7,523 nucleotides of DNA from an uncultured Pseudomonadota bacterium (GCA_903832105.1 CAILAO010000957.1:1-7523), one strand, 5' to 3'; shown: positions 1 through 6,207, counted from the first letter of the stretch. A program made the numbers and translations. The notes: generated by a model not told the origin, from the sequence alone.

Positions 1-54
1 TTAAAGTTTGAAATAAGGGAAGACGTGGCCCCATATACCGAGGTGCCTATTTGA
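1..54 (+). CDS. C-terminal tail of a possible upstream gene (partial)
   Basis: The plus strand is open from the first base for 17 codons and stops at TGA 52-54. The tail contains the string FEIREDVAPYTEV. This is loosely similar to the last beta-strands of some outer-membrane proteins (for example the FAPY-type end of CopB-like proteins), but 17 residues cannot identify a family. The main support is a terminator-like hairpin that begins just before the stop codon. It could be a chance open stretch; the gene body lies outside the window. Confidence 0.3.
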   Translation, partial: LKFEIREDVAPYTEVPI

Positions 55-68
55 GAGTCACCTTTTTT
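41..68 (+). terminator. Possible intrinsic terminator after the left-edge ORF
   Basis: AGGTG (41-45) pairs with CACCT (59-63), and T63 begins a run of six T (63-68). The stem is only 5 bp with a 13-nt loop, although the loop can add a CT/AG pairing. It overlaps the stop codon of the partial ORF at 1-54, a usual place for a terminator, but the stem is weak. Confidence 0.4.
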
Positions 69-263
69 AAGAAAGAACCCTGACATTTTTAAACGACACC
101 ATCAAACATTATAAATTACTGACAGAAAAAACCTTCATTCCTTCAAAATACCTGCGGTTTTTGAGACAAAAAATTTGTCCTCAAGTTTTACGAGGAAAAA
201 GCCGAAAAGGAACAAAGAAGTTGAGAAAACACCAGAATTCAAAAAAAATGTTTGGAGGAATTT

Positions 264-323
264 ATGCGTTCGAGTGCATTCCCCCCAGGGTATTTGTTCC
301 ATGAAAAAATCATTAAATTTTGA
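264..323 (+). CDS. Possible 19-aa small ORF (unproven)
   Basis: ATG at 264 follows GGAGG (254-258) at 5 nt, a near-ideal ribosome site, and the frame ends at TGA 321-323. The peptide is MRSSAFPPGYLFHEKIIKF, with no recognisable domain. A second overlapping frame starts at ATG 248. Either could be a leader peptide or chance; the only evidence is the quality of the ribosome site in an otherwise gene-free leader. Confidence 0.2.
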   Translation: MRSSAFPPGYLFHEKIIKF

Positions 324-347
324 GTGATTAAACGTGAGGGGAATATT

Positions 348-389
348 GTGAAGACTGAGCGCAAATTTATAAATTGGAGAAAGGACTAA
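348..389 (+). CDS. Possible 13-aa leader peptide in front of the Sel1 gene (unproven)
   Basis: GTG at 348 is preceded by GAGGGG with a 6-nt spacer. It encodes VKTERKFINWRKD and stops at TAA 387-389. The Sel1 gene starts at ATG 393, in the same frame and three bases after the stop, and its own AAGGA site lies inside the last codons of this ORF. Such packing would allow termination-reinitiation coupling. It is short, basic and without homologues I recognise, so chance is quite possible. Confidence 0.25.
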   Translation: MKTERKFINWRKD

Positions 390-392
390 AAA

Positions 393-1466
393 ATGGATCG
401 CGTAGAAAAAAAAACCCGTCACGATGTTCTAAAAGATCCCGTAACCAATACTGAAATCGATATAGAAGTTTTCATGTATTCGAAAACAAGACGAATGATG
501 AAATCCTTACTTAAAAAAGTCAGCAAAAAGTTGCAAACTCAGCTTTCTGAGCTGGATAAAAGGCTGAGCCATACCGCAGAGAAAAAAAGTGAACTCAAAA
601 AGGAATCATCGAGCGAAGAAGACTTTATAGAAGTGATTCCTCCCCTACCATCCTCATCTCTTAAAAATTTAGTCTGCCTAGCACGTCATGTTCACAAATC
701 GCTCACAAAAAATTGGCTTGAAGTTTCGCGAAAAGCTGTACAAGCTAAAATGCCAAAAAATGTCAGGTCGACCTATAATTCTCCAGTGATAGAGACTTTG
801 CTGAAAGATGCAGGCGAAGGCAATTTTTTTGCCCAAAATAAATTGGGTGACTTTTTTCGCGAAGGATATTTTGTTAAAAAAGACTATGTAAAGGCGAGGC
901 AGTGGTATTTAAAAGCTGGAACTCAAGGATACCCCGAGGCACAAAACAACCTTGGAGCTATGTATCTCACGGGAGTCGGTATTGAGAAAAACTATTGTGC
1001 TGCTGCTTTCTGGTTTAGGAAGGCTTCGGAACTTGGGTTTCTAAAGGCGCAATTTCATCTTGCTCGTTTATATCGTGCAGGACTCGGAGTCGAAAAGGAT
1101 CTCGAACAGTCGATTCACTGGTGCAGAAAAGCTGCTGAAGCTGGGTTTCCAGACGCGCAGAGTATGCTCGGCGATTTTTACCGTGATGGTAAGGGAGTTC
1201 AAGTTAGTATCGAAGAAGCTATCAACTGGTATGAAATGGCATCTTTACAGGGCCATACGGCGTCACAGAAAAAGCTGGGACTCATTTATGCGTGTTTCTG
1301 CAAGAAAACAGAAGACGCGAAGACTGTTCTTAATCTTTTTGAAACCAAGAGATCAGAAATCTCCGCTGTCAGAATTTTCAAGAGAACTATCCCTTCCGCC
1401 AAAGGCGCGGGCATCAGGGATTTTAGCACCACTTTCGAAGACACAGAAATAAAGCAAGCGAGTTAA
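393..1466 (+). CDS. Sel1-like repeat protein, cytoplasmic
   Basis: This is a 357-aa protein with no signal peptide or membrane segment. Residues 1-130 are charged and lysine-rich, with probable helices around 32-70 and an acidic then proline-rich linker (about 74-88). Four Sel1-type repeats of 36 residues follow, at about 144-179, 180-215, 216-251 and 252-287, with part of a fifth to about 302. Each shows the AQ..LG..Y..G.GV.KD...A..W..KAAE.G pattern. The C-terminal 50 residues are non-repetitive. Sel1 repeats are alpha-solenoids that bind partner proteins, so a scaffold or regulatory role is likely but the partner is unknown. ATG 393 is chosen because AAGGA lies 7 nt upstream and an in-frame TAA closes the frame at 387. 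The gene converges with the lipoprotein gene, 21 nt apart. Confidence 0.88.
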   Translation: MDRVEKKTRHDVLKDPVTNTEIDIEVFMYSKTRRMMKSLLKKVSKKLQTQLSELDKRLSHTAEKKSELKKESSSEEDFIEVIPPLPSSSLKNLVCLARHVHKSLTKNWLEVSRKAVQAKMPKNVRSTYNSPVIETLLKDAGEGNFFAQNKLGDFFREGYFVKKDYVKARQWYLKAGTQGYPEAQNNLGAMYLTGVGIEKNYCAAAFWFRKASELGFLKAQFHLARLYRAGLGVEKDLEQSIHWCRKAAEAGFPDAQSMLGDFYRDGKGVQVSIEEAINWYEMASLQGHTASQKKLGLIYACFCKKTEDAKTVLNLFETKRSEISAVRIFKRTIPSAKGAGIRDFSTTFEDTEIKQAS

Positions 1467-1487
1467 AAAAGCCGCCAATAGAGATTT

Positions 1488-2780
1488 CTATTTGCAGAAT
1501 TCTGGTAAATTTTTGTTTTCCGTCGTCAAACCAGCCGCGAGTTTATCAAAGCTATCACAGGCATCCGATTTTTGTTCGTCAGATAGGCTGTCTTTAACCT
1601 TGTTAAGTTTTTCACTCACCGATTTAGCTACAGTGTTGTTCATCTGACCTCGCAGGGCCTCGGTCTGTTTTGCTATGTCTCCACTCGCACCACCGCCAAG
1701 ATCTTTTGCGGTTTTTTCAAGCTGTGTCATGGCAGATGAGACCGACTTTACAGTGTCTTCAGGCATGCCTGCTTTGCTCGCACCAGCAAGAAATGACTTC
1801 ATGTCCACAAGAGTTGCAGTTAACATAGAATTTTTATTCGTATCGAATACCGTATCAACCAAAGTTGCAACCTCACCAACCAAGTCAAGGTAAGTTCCAA
1901 CTTCTGACCCAGAAAATGTTTTTGCGTTCATCGCATCGACCCTACGCTGGATATTTGGCGTGCCTTTACCACTTGTATCAGTTGAGTAAAGCAGGATTGT
2001 ATTCAAAGCCAGCGCTTCCGTAAGATGACCTAGAGCCCAAAGGAGATGAGATTTTGCACGATGAGAGCGATACTGGGTCGTTGCGGTACAAACGTGCCGC
2101 CCGGCAACTCCGGCTGAAATTTCGTAATTTTCAATCATAATGTCGCTATCAACAAATGGACAAATAAGTTGAATCACTTCCGATACGCTAGCCAAAGTTG
2201 GCACCGCTTGACGAGGAGACGTCGCACAATTAGGGTCCGTACCATCGAGCGTACATGGCCTAATAACATCGATGTCCTTCCAATACGAAACACTGCTCTG
2301 ATCGACTGCTCCGAGCTTTTTAGAATCGTCACTCGTTAGATTTATCAATACAGACAGCTTTTGCATTTGACCTGCAGTATCGCTGCTCGCAGTACTTGTC
2401 ACATCGGCTAGACTCGTAGTTGAAGAAGTGGACGTGCTTGTCGTTGACAGGTCAACCAACTTGATCGCAACTTGAAGCGGATCGATGCCAGCAAGCGATA
2501 GCTTTATAAAGCCCAGCAAAATGTTGACTTGTTCACTATCTGATTTGATTGCTCTTGCCTTTTCCGCTAAAGTTAGCGCTTCAGTAAATTCTCCACGATC
2601 GTACTTTAGCTGTGCATCTAGGAGTATATAATCCAAGGCATCTTTCTCGTTGTCTGTCCCAAAAACGAGTTTGTTGAAGTTTAAGCCTCCACCACAACCC
2701 GTCAAGGCCACCATTAAAAAAGCGAAACAACTAAAAACAATTCTTTTCGCGACTAACGTCCGCACTTCACGATCCAACAT
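1488..2780 (-). CDS. Predicted lipoprotein with TPR-like N-terminal domain and six cysteines
   Basis: This is a 430-aa protein. It begins with basic residues up to K12-R13, a hydrophobic stretch at 14-26 and the lipobox LTGC with Cys29, so it should be processed by signal peptidase II and lipidated. Residues about 46-98 look like one or two TPR-like helix pairs (YDRGEFTEALTLAEKAR). A Ser/Thr-rich low-complexity linker follows at 111-134. The rest is mostly helical, with a Gly-rich spot at 362-367. Six cysteines beyond the lipid one (176, 185, 207, 231, 408, 429) suggest periplasmic disulfides. I do not recognise the family; TPR lipoproteins often act in envelope assembly or secretion, but nothing here fixes a role. 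GAGGAG lies 7 nt before ATG 2780, and a separate promoter is likely (TATAAT at 2830-2835). Confidence 0.85.
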   Translation of the reverse strand: MLDREVRTLVAKRIVFSCFAFLMVALTGCGGGLNFNKLVFGTDNEKDALDYILLDAQLKYDRGEFTEALTLAEKARAIKSDSEQVNILLGFIKLSLAGIDPLQVAIKLVDLSTTSTSTSSTTSLADVTSTASSDTAGQMQKLSVLINLTSDDSKKLGAVDQSSVSYWKDIDVIRPCTLDGTDPNCATSPRQAVPTLASVSEVIQLICPFVDSDIMIENYEISAGVAGRHVCTATTQYRSHRAKSHLLWALGHLTEALALNTILLYSTDTSGKGTPNIQRRVDAMNAKTFSGSEVGTYLDLVGEVATLVDTVFDTNKNSMLTATLVDMKSFLAGASKAGMPEDTVKSVSSAMTQLEKTAKDLGGGASGDIAKQTEALRGQMNNTVAKSVSEKLNKVKDSLSDEQKSDACDSFDKLAAGLTTENKNLPEFCK

Positions 2781-2829
2781 GATATAGCTCCTCTTCTCTT
2801 CAGTTTTAAGACTGATTCTAGTCCTAATT

Positions 2830-2858
2830 ATTATACGGCGAGAAAGTTATTCAGGAAA
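2830..2858 (-). promoter_or_regulatory. Candidate sigma70 promoter for the lipoprotein gene
   Basis: On the minus strand a perfect TATAAT (-10, 2830-2835) lies 17 bp from a poor -35, TTTCCT (2853-2858). Predicted transcription would begin near 2823, giving a leader of about 40 nt. It overlaps the last codons of the FtsB-like gene. The -10 is strong and the -35 matches at only three of six positions. Confidence 0.42.
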
Positions 2859-3140
2859 GAATTCAATGTGTTCGTTTGAATCGGTGAGATGATATTTGTC
2901 TTTTAAGACTTTTTTAGCGTAACTTCTTGACTTTTTTAACTTAACAACCTCTTGTGAAAGCGACTGATTTTCTTCTTCAAGGGTTTTTACTGTTTTCCCA
3001 ATGATTTCTCTTGTTTTCCGCAACTTTATGTAATTCTCTATCGAGCTTTCTCCACGCACGATTCCTATTCCCAAAACAGTTACAAGAAAAAGAAACATTA
3101 AAAAAACCCACCTTTTTGGAACGTGATGATGGGTACTCAT
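2847..3140 (-). CDS. FtsB/DivIC-like septum formation initiator family protein
   Basis: This 97-aa protein has the layout of FtsB/DivIC: a short cytoplasmic end (with HHH at 4-6), one membrane helix at about 11-28, a periplasmic coiled coil at about 35-72 with regular hydrophobic spacing, and a small C-terminal part (about 73-97). The length matches the family, about 90-110 aa. FtsB works with FtsL and FtsQ at the division septum to activate septal wall synthesis. Assignment rests on architecture, since the family is poorly conserved; another single-pass coiled-coil protein is possible. In many proteobacteria ftsB follows eno, but here it follows an unknown 225-aa gene, overlapping by ATGA (3137-3140). 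Its ribosome site is in a hairpin (3146-3160). Confidence 0.7.
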   Translation of the reverse strand: MSTHHHVPKRWVFLMFLFLVTVLGIGIVRGESSIENYIKLRKTREIIGKTVKTLEEENQSLSQEVVKLKKSRSYAKKVLKDKYHLTDSNEHIEFFPE

Positions 3141-3814
3141 AAAACCCTCGTTTCACGAGGAGGTGACTTATAGGGATTCGTTTTTGACTTTTCTAAATAC
3201 ATCTCAGATTGCAGCCGTTCTGCTTCAGTTAAAAAAGACTTCAAAAGAGGTTCGATTTTGTTAAGAATGATTTTTGCACACCCTTTCCATTCCGCCTTTT
3301 CTTTCAAATGACCGAGTTCTAAATAGAGTTTTTCTAGAGATGTTTCGATAGAAAAGATCGCTTTTAAATCTGGAATTTTAACAGGGTTTATATCGCAGTA
3401 ATTATGCCACAGCTCAATGATTAAACCGAAATCTTCATAAGTCATCTCTAGTTTCGCGGACTTTTGGAACGACGTCATCTCCCAACACTCGATGGCCAAT
3501 GGTTTCACCATTTGAAGCATGACATCGACAAGATTTCGAATAGTTTCCAGGGATTGAATCGCTAATTCGACGGGCGAATCTATTTGAATTTCAAGATTAG
3601 ACTTTGAATGTAGAAATATTGGTCGTCTACTTTTACCGTCGTTAGCGACAGCGCCAATCTCCTCCATAACATCTTGTCCATCAAGAAAAATACGCGTGAT
3701 GGAATAACTAGGAGGGACAAAATTTTGCTCAACCCAAATTGCGGCTTCGTCCAGCGTCTTTATTGGGATAGGCACTGGAATGGTTCTTTTGTTGAGCAAC
3801 AGTTTTTTCAACAT
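3137..3814 (-). CDS. Conserved-looking hypothetical protein, 225 aa
   Basis: I do not recognise this protein. It has no signal peptide or membrane segment. Residues 1-85 look alpha/beta (YSITRIFLDGQDV at about 37-49 reads like a beta-hairpin). Residues about 80-205 look all-helical, with long amphipathic helices around 81-105, 125-145 and 150-200. The C-terminal 20 residues are polar and basic. The start ATG 3814 has only a weak AAGAG upstream, but an in-frame TAA at 15 nt rules out a longer form. The gene lies 21 nt downstream of the inverted-repeat element and overlaps the FtsB-like gene by 4 nt, so the two products are probably made together. A role in the envelope or in the neighbouring glycosyltransferase module is only a guess from position. 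Confidence 0.8.
   Translation of the reverse strand: MLKKLLLNKRTIPVPIPIKTLDEAAIWVEQNFVPPSYSITRIFLDGQDVMEEIGAVANDGKSRRPIFLHSKSNLEIQIDSPVELAIQSLETIRNLVDVMLQMVKPLAIECWEMTSFQKSAKLEMTYEDFGLIIELWHNYCDINPVKIPDLKAIFSIETSLEKLYLELGHLKEKAEWKGCAKIILNKIEPLLKSFLTEAERLQSEMYLEKSKTNPYKSPPRETRVL
3146..3160 (-). promoter_or_regulatory. Hairpin masking the ribosome site of the FtsB-like gene
   Basis: In the minus-strand mRNA, CCTCGT (3155-3160 in complement) and ACGAGG (3146-3151 in complement) form a perfect 6-bp stem around a GAA loop. The right arm is the Shine-Dalgarno of the FtsB-like gene (GAGGG, 4 nt from ATG 3140). The stem lies in the last codons of the 225-aa gene (PRETRVL-stop), so ribosomes finishing that gene would open it. 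This fits translational coupling together with the ATGA overlap. Confidence 0.55.
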
Positions 3815-3835
3815 AGTTAAAAGCTCTTATGAAAC

Positions 3836-3909
3836 GGGGGACACAATACTAATTTCATGCGGCAGCCTAGCCAGTGGAGGTACGATGCGAAATTAGTATT
3901 GTGTCCCCC
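3836..3909. repeat. 74-bp element with perfect 21-bp terminal inverted repeats (REP/MITE-like)
   Basis: The left arm 3836-3856 begins GGGGGACACAATACTAAT, and the right arm 3889-3909 is its exact reverse complement. Between them lie 32 nt (3857-3888) that start and end with ATGC and include GTGGAGG. The element occupies most of the gap between the glycosyltransferase and 225-aa genes. Dispersed palindromes starting GGGGACAC are, to my knowledge, common in bacterial genomes and often linked to REP-associated tyrosine (Y1) transposases; no transposase is present here, so it would be a non-autonomous copy. I see no target-site duplication. As RNA on either strand it would fold into a long hairpin and could slow or end transcription, but no T run follows on the minus strand. 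Confidence 0.75.
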
Positions 3910-3934
3910 TATTTTGTCTTTCTTCTCCTTTTTT

Positions 3935-5800
3935 CTATTTCATCGATGCAACCGTTCTTGCTGTGTCCCTTTCAAGTTTTTGACTGACTTGCTTCGCTAG
4001 CGCGTGTGCCCTAGAGTCAAGTGGGTCAACTTTCACAATTTCCTGCATGAGAGACTTAACTTCTTCATATCGATCCAGCTTGAACAAGACGCCACCCAAC
4101 GTATACTTCATGTTGTGATCGCTTGGATGGAGTACTAAATACTTCTGGAGAAGTCTTTCAGTGTCCGTAAAGTCATTTCTGTCGTGTGCAATTTTAACAA
4201 GCGTATAAATAGCTGCGGTATTCTCAGGATTGATCTCAAGGGCTTTCACGACCCACTTGTTGGCTTCCGCCAGCTCTTCCATCCCCTGGAAGGCTAAACC
4301 GAGACCAAGATTTGCCATTTCATCTTCTGGAGCGAGACTGACGGCCTTCTGGAAGTGTAGAACGGCAATGTCATAGCTGCCCTTAGTTAAACCAACAGTA
4401 CCGAGGCCGATATAAGCCTTGGCTGAATATGGATCCTGCTCGGCTGCTTGAATATAGGCATTTTTACCAGCTTCTGGATCTCCGAGTTTAGTAAACGAAT
4501 CACCTATCAAGCGGAACAAATTGGCCTTGTGATGAACTGGGACATCCTTGATTCTGAAGATAGACTCGATAAGATCAATGGCTGCAAGATACTGCTTGGT
4601 GGCCACTTTGGACTCAACCTCAAGGACTTGATGATCGATAGCCGACGGATCAATCGTGACCGTTTTCAATGCAAGCGCATTAAAAATGGTCGTCATCTCT
4701 TCTTTTACCTTCTCTCTACTGAACTGATGCTCGATCACAGACAGGTTTTTCTTAACGATATCGTGTCTGAGGGCGCCAGCACTGGCCACCTTCGTGATTG
4801 CAGAGGCCAAGCTTTCTGGTGAGCCAACACAGAAGTCAAACCTATGCTTGCCAATGTATTCCTCGACGAGAGGTGTTCGGGAACCCAAAACTGGTATCTC
4901 ATTGGCCATGGCCAAGAGAAGTCGGTATGGGTCGCCTTCGAGCCTATCTCTGGAAGAAATATTGGACAAGTAGAGGGCATCTGCAGCCGTTAGCAACGAG
5001 TCGAATGTTTCGCGACTCGGAGCGGCATACGAAACACGGCGGTCAATGCCCAAGGTCACGAACCTGTCTCTAAGGTGTGGCGCGAATGTCCCGATCCCAC
5101 AGAATACAACTTTAAGTCTGCGACGAAGTTCGGCATTTTCGTCAACGGCGAGCTTAACCGCATGCGCCAAGTCAAGCAGACCTTCTTCCCATTCGATTTG
5201 CCCAAAATGGACTATCAGGAAGTCACCATCAGAGAGACCAAGCTTCTCAAGAGCTTTAGCCTTTTCTTTTGGATTTCGTTGGGCTCGTCTTTCAACCCAG
5301 GGAAGGAACTTCGTGATGCGTTCCTCTTCTATGCCCTCAAGCAACAAAGCTCTCTTCCCAGCTTCGCTCTGGACGAGGAACATATCAGCGGCGTTAGTAA
5401 CCTCCCGCCTGATGGTACGCATTTGGCTCACATCCTCGCAAGGAAATGGAACCAAATTGTCAGACCAAACCACTAGTCTAAAGCGCTTGCGCCACTTTGA
5501 CCTAACAGCTTGATAGGCATATACGCCAAGTCTCTCTTTGACAACAACAACATCAAAATTGTTCAGAACCTTTTCCAGTCCTGGAAGATACGTCGTGTTG
5601 ATGTCGTAGTCGGGCAGGGCTACACACTTTAAGTCTCGAAAGCGGCTTGTCTGAGTCAGATAGCCACAGATTGACTCAGATGTAATAACCGTGACCTCAA
5701 AACCATCGGTCAGTAAACTAAACTGATCGATTTCTTCGACAGTTGGCAAATTGCCAAACACCAATGCCAACTTTTGCTTCTCGGTTCCCTTGCCTTCCAT
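3935..5800 (-). CDS. GT4-like glycosyltransferase fused to C-terminal TPR domain
   Basis: This is a 621-aa soluble protein. Residues about 8-378 have a GT-B fold of GT4 type: an N-terminal Rossmann half (KLALVFGNLPT..., then FDVVVVKER at 82-90 and VQSEAGKRALL at 143-153), and a C-terminal half with the FGQIEWEEG loop (199-207), VVFCGIG (231-237) and LEGDPYRLLLAMA (287-299). Residues about 392-610 carry at least five TPRs, ending near each ..P motif at 457, 491, 525, 559 and 593. Glycosyltransferases with TPRs often modify proteins, the TPRs docking the substrate. Three donor-site residues usual in GT4 enzymes are replaced (Gln201, Glu206, Leu296), so activity or donor may be unusual. The start at ATG 5800 is preferred over GTG 5833 because AGGGAGG lies 7 nt upstream. 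It follows the FliT/FlgN-like gene by 29 nt, probably in one operon. Confidence 0.85.
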   Translation of the reverse strand: MEGKGTEKQKLALVFGNLPTVEEIDQFSLLTDGFEVTVITSESICGYLTQTSRFRDLKCVALPDYDINTTYLPGLEKVLNNFDVVVVKERLGVYAYQAVRSKWRKRFRLVVWSDNLVPFPCEDVSQMRTIRREVTNAADMFLVQSEAGKRALLLEGIEEERITKFLPWVERRAQRNPKEKAKALEKLGLSDGDFLIVHFGQIEWEEGLLDLAHAVKLAVDENAELRRRLKVVFCGIGTFAPHLRDRFVTLGIDRRVSYAAPSRETFDSLLTAADALYLSNISSRDRLEGDPYRLLLAMANEIPVLGSRTPLVEEYIGKHRFDFCVGSPESLASAITKVASAGALRHDIVKKNLSVIEHQFSREKVKEEMTTIFNALALKTVTIDPSAIDHQVLEVESKVATKQYLAAIDLIESIFRIKDVPVHHKANLFRLIGDSFTKLGDPEAGKNAYIQAAEQDPYSAKAYIGLGTVGLTKGSYDIAVLHFQKAVSLAPEDEMANLGLGLAFQGMEELAEANKWVVKALEINPENTAAIYTLVKIAHDRNDFTDTERLLQKYLVLHPSDHNMKYTLGGVLFKLDRYEEVKSLMQEIVKVDPLDSRAHALAKQVSQKLERDTARTVASMK

Positions 5801-5807
5801 AAAATAA

Positions 5808-5814
5808 CCTCCCT
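5808..5814 (-). promoter_or_regulatory. Strong Shine-Dalgarno that sets the glycosyltransferase start
   Basis: AGGGAGG on the minus strand lies 7 nt before ATG 5800. A longer reading from GTG 5833 would put this site inside codons 8-10 and would have no ribosome site of its own, so the 621-aa form is the likely protein. Confidence 0.7.
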
Positions 5815-5829
5815 GAGGTTTAAAGTGCA

Positions 5830-6207
5830 TCACACGCCTAACTCGAAATTCACCTTCTCAATATACCCTGAGTGATATCGTCCAATCTTTTGCTTCGAGT
5901 GAATCAGGCTGCTCAACTCTTTTCTGAATTCTTCACTCGCATCGACAAGCTTGACTTTTAGTTCCTTGTCTACGTTCTCAATTTGCTTCCACATCAACCG
6001 AAGCTCATTTTCAAGCGCGACAGGAAAAACGCCCTGCTCCCTTAACAAAACATCCGCCACTCGAAAATTATGAAACGCCGCAGTTCTTCTCTTCAGTATT
6101 TCAAGCGTCTCATCGTACCGTTCAGCCCGCAGCAAGTTCAAAGCATCTTTTCCCCGCTCCAGATACGCGGAAAGCGCTGCTTTTGCTTGCTTTGCGTAAT
6201 CTCTCAT
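5830..6207 (-). CDS. Small helical protein, possibly a FliT/FlgN-like flagellar chaperone
   Basis: This is a 125-aa protein from ATG 6207; an in-frame TTG at 6231 would give 133 aa, and neither start has a clear Shine-Dalgarno. There is no signal peptide or membrane segment. It reads as three or four amphipathic helices. The segment RAERYDETLEILKRRTAAF, at about residues 27-45, resembles the 'load ... L..LL..R' region of FlgN/FliT-type export chaperones, and the protein ends in a second long helix pair and a Tyr-containing tail (KIGRYHSGY). Length and helical layout fit that group, but the group is weakly conserved, so this is a structural resemblance and not a firm identification. It is first in a two-gene unit with the glycosyltransferase-TPR gene, behind a sigma70-like promoter. 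Alternatives are any small coiled-coil adaptor. Confidence 0.72.
   Translation of the reverse strand: MRDYAKQAKAALSAYLERGKDALNLLRAERYDETLEILKRRTAAFHNFRVADVLLREQGVFPVALENELRLMWKQIENVDKELKVKLVDASEEFRKELSSLIHSKQKIGRYHSGYIEKVNFELGV

Larger units (their letters stand above)
69..392. other. AT-rich intergenic and leader region upstream of the Sel1 gene
   Basis: No convincing gene lies in this stretch. It holds an imperfect AT-rich hairpin at 161-184 (TTGAG-ACAAA against TTTGT-CTCAA with one bulged C). It also holds a 19-codon ORF at 264-323 preceded by GGAGG (254-258), and a 13-codon GTG ORF at 348-389 preceded by GAGGGG. A weak sigma70-like pair, TTGAGT (320-325) and TATTGT (344-349) with an 18-bp spacer, is the best promoter candidate for the downstream gene. 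A minus-strand open frame across the region is treated as an AT-rich artefact. Confidence 0.5.

Noticed and set aside
135..422. Minus-strand 95-codon open frame in the left intergenic region
   Set aside because: It overlaps the start and ribosome site of the Sel1 gene, is Phe/Leu-rich as expected from reading A-rich DNA backwards, and shows no domain.
1477..1492. AATAGA/TCTATT hairpin between the convergent Sel1 and lipoprotein genes as a shared terminator
   Set aside because: The stem is purely AT-rich apart from two G-C pairs, and the nearest T run on the minus strand is separated from it by a GC-rich hexamer; too weak to call.
3836..3909. Element considered as one unit of a CRISPR array or as an integron attC site
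   Set aside because: There is only one copy, no spacer series and no integrase; the perfect long arms fit a terminal inverted-repeat element better.
4448..5513. Several plus- and minus-strand open frames of 81 to 155 codons inside the glycosyltransferase gene
   Set aside because: All lie within the clear GT/TPR coding frame and their translations have no domain pattern; they are shadows of that gene.
5801..5833. GTG 5833 as the glycosyltransferase start
   Set aside because: It gives an extra 11 residues that span the AGGGAGG ribosome site of ATG 5800 and has no ribosome site of its own.
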